Below, in pieces: positions 57,684-64,000 of a DNA stretch of 64,000 nucleotides. The DNA lies in contig NC_081413.1 of assembly GCF_030272615.1 (NCBI RefSeq), positions 448,426,538 to 448,490,537 of the forward strand. The letters are read 5' to 3'. Each line of letters opens with the position of its first letter. Position 1 is the first letter of the stretch. Under the pieces are notes generated by a model. That model did not search any database and was not told where the DNA came from. It saw only the letters and a program-made list of their open reading frames with translations. This stretch comes from Cryptomeria japonica (lineage: Eukaryota; Streptophyta; Pinopsida; Cupressales; Cupressaceae). The position numbers and the translations under genes are program-made.

Positions 57684-59969
57684 AATGAAACCGGTAAGAA
57701 AATCAAATGTTTAAGATCAGATCAAGGAGGTGAATTTACATCTAAGGAATTTAATATATTCTGTGAAGTGAATAGAATCAGAAGACAACTATCAGCACCT
57801 CAGACACCACAGCAGAATGGAGTTGTTGAAAGGAAAAACAAAACTATCTTGGATGCAGCAAGAAGTATGTTATCAGAAGAAAACCTACCAAATGTATATT
57901 GGAGAGAGCCAGTCAGTACAATGGTCTATACATTCAACAAAGTTCACATCAAAGGTGAAACTAGTAAGACCCCTCATGAACTATGGTTTGGTAATACTCC
58001 TACTCTTAAGTATTTTAGAATTTTTGGAAGTAAATGTTATATTAGAAGAGATAAGTATATTGGAAAATTTGATCCTAGAAGTGATGAAGGAATATTTCTT
58101 GGTTATTCATCTAAGAGAAAGGCATATATATGTTTTAACAAAAGATTGCAGAAAATTGTTGAAAGTACAAATGTAAAGATTGATGAACAATTCAGAGGAA
58201 CTTCAAGGTATATAGACTCTGAACCGGCAACAAAAATTTTGACAAATGAATCTACTCTAAATCCACTAGTACAGAATGAAGATCCAGTTACCCCGGTATC
58301 ATCTGAGGATTCCACGGTAAATGAGGAACAACAACAAACAAAGACACCCCAGTATGTAAGACTGAATCATTCTAAAGATCAGATAATTGGAAACAAGTTT
58401 AAAGGAGTTATGACAAGAGGAAGATTGGAAAATGAAGAGGTATGTCTTATTTATCAAATTGAACCATCATCTGTTAATGAGGCATGTGAAGATAAATTTT
58501 GGATTAAATCTATGGAAGAAGAATTAGAACAAATTGAGAAAAACAACACTTGGACATTAGTTCCCCGGCCTAAAGATAAAAATGTAATTGGAACCAAATG
58601 GGTTTCTAGAAACAAACTTAATGAAGATTGTAAGGTTGTCAAAATTAAAGCAAGACTAGTGTGTAAGGGATATTCTCAGAAGGAAGGAGTTGATTACAAT
58701 GAAACCTTTGCACTGGTAGCTAGAATTGAGGCAGTTAGATTATTTTTGGCTTTTGCAGCACACAAGAACTACAAAGTTTATCAAATGGAGATCTTGAAGA
58801 TGAAGTGTAAATTGAACAACATGATGGATTTTCTTTGAGAGATGACAATGATATAGTTTTCAGGCTAACAAAAGCTTTGTATGGATTGAAACAAGCTCCA
58901 AGAGCTTGGTATGCAAGATTGGATAAGTATCTTTTAAAGATTGGTTTTACTAAAGGAAATGCAGACAACAATTTATATTATAAAGTAACTAATGATGACA
59001 TCTTGATTATAGAAGTATTTGTTGATGATATAATCTTTGGAGGAGAAGATGGATTATGTAAAGAATTTACCATTAAAATGCAACAAGAATTTGAAATGTC
59101 TATGATTGGAGAAATAAAATTCTTTTTAGGATTGCAGATTTCACTGACTGATAAAGGTATATTCTTGAATCAATTCAAATACTTAAAAGAGTTACTATAG
59201 AAATTTGGGATGGAGAACTCTAAACTGGTAAGCACACCTATGACAACAAATGACAAATTATCACTAAGGGATGAATACACCTATTAATCTAGCTAGATAC
59301 AAATATATGATAGGAGGTTTACTGTATTTGACACAAACCAGACCTTATATTATGAATGCAATATGTATTGTTTCAAGATTTCAAAGTAATCCTAGAGAAA
59401 ATCATGAATCAACAGTAAAGAGGATTTTTTGGTACTTACAAGGCACTATGAATCTTGGATTATGGTACCCTAGAGATGAAAACTTTGAATTATGTGCATA
59501 CATAGATGTAAATTGGGCAAGAGATGTGGATGATAGAAAAAGCACCACTGGTGAAACATTATTTCTTGGAAACAGATTAGTTTCTTGGTTGAGTAAGAAA
59601 CAAAGTTGTACATCTTTATCAACAACAAAATCAGAATATGTTGCAGCAGCAACTAACTTTACACAGGTACTATGGCTTAAGCAAATGTTGAAAGACATAA
59701 AGGTAAAATGCAAGGAACCTATTACTATCTATTGTGATAACACTATAGCAATTGTTATATCTAAGAATCCGGTATTACATTCTAAAACCAAACATGTTTC
59801 TATCAAACTAAATTTTCTAAGGGAAAATGTTGAAGCAAAGGAGATAAAACTGGTCTATGTGAATACTAAAGAGCAGATTGCAGATATTTTCGCTAAACCT
59901 TTGCCTAGGGAGACTTTTGAATATCTCAGAGATCAGCTTGGATTCATACCACCACTTGTAGAGACTTAG
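57684..59969 (+). pseudogene. A3 integrase core, reverse transcriptase and RNase H, broken
   Basis: Continues in frame from the stop: SDQGGEF (second Asp, near 57717) and NGVVERKN (Glu, near 57817) complete the DDE triad. The RT begins WTLVPRPKDKN (near 58549). Near 58787 a 25-bp deletion between two ATGG copies removes the DIKCSFLNG segment with the first catalytic RT Asp and shifts the frame. A 2-bp deletion near 59268 restores it. FVDDIIFGG is at about 59020-59047. A TAG at 59198 follows. RNase H is open from 59271 to 59969 (YIDVNWA, STTKSEYVAAA, ITIYCDNTIAI, HVSIKLNFLREN). Confidence 0.92.
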
Positions 59970-60346
59970 ATAGTTGATGATTATAATCAACCAACAGAAT
60001 TAACAAAGAAATCTTTTTTCTGGCTTTGATGGGAAGCTACTTCTCAGGGGAGTAGTTGGTATATTGAATTGATTGGTATTTTGTATATGAACTTGGTTTT
60101 TATTGTAACTCGCGCATTTGATGTCAAAGGGGGAGAGATTGGTATGGAAAAACACAAGGAAAACACATGTTGCTCCCAGGGGGAGAGATTGTTGTTTGGG
60201 AGAGATTATTACTCTCTGTATCTGTATTTTGAATTCTGGTTATGATCCCTTTTTGGAGATTGTTCATTTTTGGTATTTGGCATTTATGTTTTGGCACTTT
60301 GATGGTTTTTCCATCTTGTGTTGCCATCAATGCCAAAGGGGGAGAT
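59970..60346 (+). promoter_or_regulatory. A3 3' untranslated region with four polypurine-like tracts
   Basis: CAGGGGAG at 60045-60052, CAAAGGGGGAGAGATTGG at 60125-60142, CAGGGGGAGAGATTG at 60178-60192, and CAAAGGGGGAGATTG at 60334-60348 next to the LTR. Only the last should be the priming PPT. The same set occurs in A2. Confidence 0.75.
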
Positions 60347-61395
60347 TGTTGGTATTTTGGTATGGTTTTGTCTTTGATGTCAACACCTACTAAAACTCTA
60401 GCACTTTGGAGAATCAACAACATTCACTAGCAAGCAAGTGACTCATGCACAATCACTGGTATCTAGTACACCAGAAAGATATAATGATCACCGACACTTG
60501 GAATGATATGGAAAACACTTGGTTATGTCGAAGACATTGTGTGAACACTTTGTTTTGAAGTTTCGTTTATTGGTACATTAGCATTCGCATATTTGTTGTT
60601 ACCAGCAAATAGGTCCAGGGTTACACCGGCAGGATTATCTTTTCCAGATCAACATGGCACACTATGGAGATGATTAATTATTGTTGTAAATGCATTATGC
60701 CAACATGTTCAATCCATTATTACATTAGATATTGTATTGTTTGTAAAATGTTTTATTGTAATATCTTGTACAGCTGACCTACTAAAATTGGTCTTAGGTT
60801 ATGGTATAAATGTAAGCTCTTATTTGTAAGATCAGATGTGGAATGCGAAAAAGGATTGTGTGAAGGTATATGTGAGAATAAGTAGAGCTATACACCCAGA
60901 CATCATTTGAAGATTGAAAAAGGGTTTTTGTCAAGACAATCAGAACTACACCGGTACTGAATCCAACATATGAAGATGCTATTTTGTGCAGTACATTCTT
61001 ATTGGATTTAACCATCCAACTGTAGTCAGTGTGACTCCCATTTTGTAACTGAGTAGTGAGCTATAGGCGCTTGGCCTTTCTGCATGTGCAGGCCCCATTT
61101 ATGTACACTTACTATCTACAGTAGTATCAACTGATTGTGGTTAAGGTTTCCCACCATGGTTTTTCCCCTTACAGGGTTTCCACGTACAAATATTGGTGTT
61201 ATGTGTTGTCGATGACTTTGTCTTTATGTTTCATGCACTAATCCTTACCAGTATAGCAATTAACTGTTAAAACTGTCTACCAACATATTGAACTAGTTTA
61301 CTGGTATTAAGCATTAAGTTGGTTAAGTTGTTTTTGGTTTGAATTTATTTGACAACTGATTCAACCCCCCTCTTAGTTGTCTCCAGGACCTAACA
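60347..61395 (+). repeat. A3 3' LTR
   Basis: 1,049 bp, TGTTGG to CTAACA, with one TATAAA box at 60805-60810. Its central part matches 5' LTR unit 2 up to about 60833 and unit 1 after it. Confidence 0.93.
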
Positions 61396-61723
61396 TAAAT
61401 ATGTCGCTCAAGGCTAAGATACCAGGACGCTGAGCAGAATCGTAGTAGACCTTATCTCCAGCAAACAGAATCCTCAAAATCCTGTAAACATCCTCTGGAA
61501 TAATAGTCATCTCTCCAAATGGTAGATGAAAGGTGTTATGCTCAGAATGGAACTTCTCAATAAGTGCAGTAAGCAACCCATGATTCACATAGATATCAGG
61601 CATATCTAAAATATGAGTAAAGCCACACAAATCAATATGTGCTCTATCTACACCTGATAGCTCACAGACTAGCCTCATCATAGGAGGATAGACACACCAA
61701 AATGGGATATGTGGAAATCAAAC
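61396..61723 (-). pseudogene. G2 antisense PMD gene, N-terminal part of exon 2
   Basis: Minus strand from a predicted acceptor (TTTGTAG|G at 61724). It reads FPHIPFWCVYPPMMRLV, then HGLLTALIEKFHSEHNTFHLP and GEMTIIPEDVYRILRI, the N-terminal signature of the plant mobile domain, closely parallel to D (LLTALVERWHSETCTFHLP, GEMRVTLEDVYRILWI). It is cut by A3 after SDIF. An early TGA stands where Arg is likely. PMD proteins such as MAIN act in transposon silencing in Arabidopsis; what an element-borne copy does is unknown. Confidence 0.82.
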
Positions 61724-62190
61724 CTACAAATATCAAACAATAGAGCATTAGCAAGTCATCCCAATTATGCTACAAAACATGTTAAACATCATGCAAATCC
61801 AAATACACCAAATGCCAAATTAAAATTTCATGTTTTAAACCTTAAAAATGCTCACTATTTTCCATACAATATTTCATAGTGTAAGAAGAAACTTGTACAA
61901 GTCAGGAATTCATATCGCATGATAAAAGACTCTCATACGACAAATTTCATAAACTCGCACAATAACATGGGCTATCAAGAAAACTCTCATACGATACATG
62001 GGATGACTCCACACGACAAAAAATATAGCCTTAAATGAAAAAACACATGAGGATAGTTTGTCATATGAAAGACAGTGTCGTCTCACACGAAAAAATTACA
62101 TTGACCAATTTTCAATGACATCAAAAGGCAAAAAAACAAAACAAAAATTGAAAATTAATGAAATGCAAAGGCGTAAGATTAGTCACTTAC
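61724..62190 (-). other. Predicted intron 1 of the G2 PMD gene, with CTCATACGACA repeats
   Basis: A 467-nt interval between a GTAAGT donor (62190-62185) and a TTTGTAG acceptor (61724). At about 61928-62095 it holds four or five loose copies of CTCATACGACA (for example near 61929, 61984, 62008 and 62070). The repeat differs in sequence from the array in the D intron but has the same position and spacing style. Confidence 0.5.
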
Positions 62191-62347
62191 CGCTGGCTCG
62201 TAGTTCCGTGGTCGATTATGTCATCTCTAGTGCTTGAATCGATGCTCCTGGATCAAAATGACCATTTTTCTTCACATAAGGGTTTTCAAATATCAAACTT
62301 GGAGAGGTTAAAATGAATTGAAAATGACACTTGGACCCCTTATATAG
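62191..62347 (-). promoter_or_regulatory. G2 PMD gene exon 1 region and TATA box
   Basis: CTATATAAG at 62347-62339 (minus strand) lies about 150 bp before a GTAAGT donor. The region between is the expected exon 1 and shares TCGACCACG with exon 1 of D, but its start codon is not clear; an in-frame stop is present after the candidate ATG. Confidence 0.45.
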
Positions 62348-63303
62348 CCAAAACCCTAATTTTTCAACTTTCTCCGATGGACATAAAAAATGTACCCTAA
62401 GTTAATTTGTCCATCCTGATTTAATTTTTTGGATCGAAATCGAAATACGAGATCATTCTCCTAGTCAAATTTGCACAGCTTGACCACTTAGCGCTTTTAT
62501 CAAATTCTCATTCTTTTCTTCAATTTGTGCTCAATTTCTCATTATTCATTACTAAATCTTCAAATATTCCTTTGAATTGTTCTGTGTGCTCAAATAATTA
62601 TCATTGCCAACAATTTCCTATCATCATGTACCCTCATTGTCTTTCGATTTCTCTCTCGAGGGGGCATACTCATGACCTCATGACCTCACATCTTCAATGT
62701 TGAGAAAATTTTCAAATCTTCATCAAAAGTCGAGAAAAAAAACTTTTCAACTAAAGAAAATAAAACAAATTCGTATCGCTAGGGGAATCTTAGTTCATCA
62801 CTTCAATTCAAGCTGATATTGTCTTCATCTAAATCAGTCTCTTAACGTTAATCAGTTTCATCACTTTTCATCAAGCTGATTATTCATTTAAACTCAATCA
62901 AAAGTTTAAAGAGTATCTTTGATCACATGCTCAATCTAAGCAGGTGTTTAGTTTCATCACATGAAATCAAGCTAGATAGTTTATCTTTGCTAATCGTGTC
63001 TTGATCTATCAAGTTCAAGATCGATTTTATCTTCACTCACTATGTCTAGTTCAATCAAGTTCTAGGTCAGTAAGATCCGCTTCTTGATCAATTAAGTTCA
63101 AGTTCGGTATCTTTTCTCTTCATCGGTCCTAGTTCAATAAAGTTCAGGATCGGTAATGTTTTAATCAACTCTATTCAGTTTCATCACTTCAAAGTAAGCT
63201 AAACACCTCGCTCTTCATCTAGTTTGTGATCAATCAAGTTCAAAACTGGTATCTCCTAGACATAAACTACTCTTTGAACCAACGCACTGCTCGCACACTA
63301 ATT
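62348..63303 (+). repeat. G2 region before the PPT, with two kinds of direct repeats
   Basis: No gene. About five copies of TCAAGTTCAAGATCGGTA (near 63015, 63055, 63096, 63136 and 63232) and four of GTTTCATCAC ... AAGCT (near 62793, 62855, 62950 and 63180) lie at 40-90-bp spacing. A GAGGGGGCATA motif at about 62659 matches the one near 25640 in D. Confidence 0.65.
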
Positions 63304-63317
63304 CAAAGAGGGGAAAA
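63304..63317 (+). other. G2 polypurine tract
   Basis: CAAAGAGGGGAAAA, one base different from the PPT of D, directly before the TGTAATACCC LTR start. Confidence 0.85.
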
Positions 63318-64000
63318 TGTAATACCCTAAAATTGGTCACCTAAACCATGGGCCCCTAATCTCAACAACATCACCAAGGTCCTAACCAAAGGCAATTAAA
63401 TCAACTTTGAGCACACGATTAATTAATTCTTCAATCATTTAATGTCACATGGCAAGTGAATTATTCTATATTAATTAAATATTTATTTAATTAATTAAAT
63501 CATTCCAAGAAAATCATTTTGATCAATTATCCTATTTAATTTATTAAATATCCTAGCATATTTAATTAATTAATAAATTGGCCATTTAATCATAAAAAAA
63601 AGGAATTAATTTATTACAAAAGAGGAATCAATATGCAAAGCAAGAGTTAAATTGAAAATAAAATAAAAGAATTGAATTCAGAGAGAAATCAAACTTGAGC
63701 TATTATTTCTTCTTCTAAATTGAGATAACTTGAAATTAGAAAAGTAATTAATTGAATTATTAATCATTCTCTAAAATTGGAACTCAAAGCTTTTGAGGAA
63801 AGAAGTTCAGTTGCATTGAAAAGACTTTTTTCTTGAATAAATCAAATAAATCGCATGGAATCACCTATTTTCATCACAAGTGCACGGAATTAATTGAATT
63901 TTATCTCCAATGAAAACTCAAACTTATAATCTAAATGCATTTCAATCAAACTATAATTGCAATCTATCTCAAGGTTAACTGAATCTGATTTTTCAATTAT
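63318..64000 (+). repeat. G2 3' LTR, truncated by the window end
   Basis: It begins TGTAATACCCTAAAATTGG, comparable to TGTAGACACCCAAAATTGTC of D, and has the same AATTAAATAAAT-rich segment at 63400-63600. The end lies beyond 64000. No second copy is in the window, so the length is unknown. Confidence 0.75.

Larger units (their letters stand above)
54417..61395 (+). mobile_element. A3: plus-strand Copia element inserted in the G2 PMD gene
   Basis: A complete element of 6,979 bp with a 5' LTR of 1,372 bp, a 3' LTR of 1,049 bp, an intact PBS and PPT, and a nearly full-length pol. Flanks are GAAAT and TAAAT, a TSD with one mismatch. Removing A3 rejoins the PMD reading across ...SDIF/HGEE. The 5' LTR is longer because of an internal tandem duplication. 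Confidence 0.92.

Overview
This window is nuclear DNA of a land plant with a large, repeat-packed genome. The elements present (Tat-lineage Gypsy with a G-patch and two RNase H domains, a chromovirus, UBN2-type Copia, plant mobile domain genes) are plant-specific. A conifer or other gymnosperm is my best guess, from the depth of nesting and the degree of decay, but the sequence does not prove it. I see no ordinary host gene, rRNA, tRNA or CRISPR array. Essentially every base can be assigned to nested LTR-type elements.

Layout, oldest layer first. (1) G2 is a Tat-like Gypsy element without pol. It forms the outer shell: gag at 28570-30352, a non-coding stretch at 49920-52936, an antisense plant-mobile-domain (PMD) gene at 52937-62347 (interrupted), and the 3' LTR from 63318 to beyond the window. 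(2) Three elements are inserted in G2: chromovirus C (left of the window to about 28.1-28.5 kb), minus-strand Copia A2 (30371-49919) and plus-strand Copia A3 (54417-61395). (3) Inside C sit Copia A1 (left edge to 7754, minus strand; only its leader and 5' LTR are visible) and a complete 15.7-kb Tat-lineage Gypsy, D (10786-26516). Inside A2 sit a non-autonomous LTR element, B2 (32151-38673), and an LTR-less 6.4-kb element, E (39813-46193). (4) Inside the A1 LTR sits a second B copy, B1 (1004-7618). Target-site duplications (TSDs) or empty-site comparisons support most junctions. The D and E TSDs are perfect (CTTAT and GGTTC).

How the parts work together. Family A is an ordinary Copia element (gag, protease, integrase, RT, RNase H). 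Family B has LTRs, PBS and polypurine tract homologous to A but no pol. It encodes two proteins: a coiled-coil protein with four CCHC knuckles (ORF1) and an unrecognised protein of about 1,070 residues (ORF2). B therefore looks like a parasite of A with its own proteins. E has the same TGTT...AACA ends and 5-bp TSD. It encodes one 1,214-codon protein, broken by five UAG codons, whose N-terminal half resembles B ORF2 in layout. D and G2 both carry a PMD gene antisense to gag-pol, between the integrase (or gag) and the 3' LTR, with its own TATA box and a predicted first intron filled with short repeats. In D the intron repeat is the reverse complement of a repeat array in the gag leader.

All coding regions are decayed by stops and indels and are best called pseudogenes. 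The stops are mostly TAG replacing CAG or TGG, as expected from deamination of methylated cytosine. Limits: no alignment or search was run; repeat-unit counts and domain calls were made by eye; the C/G2 junction is not resolved.
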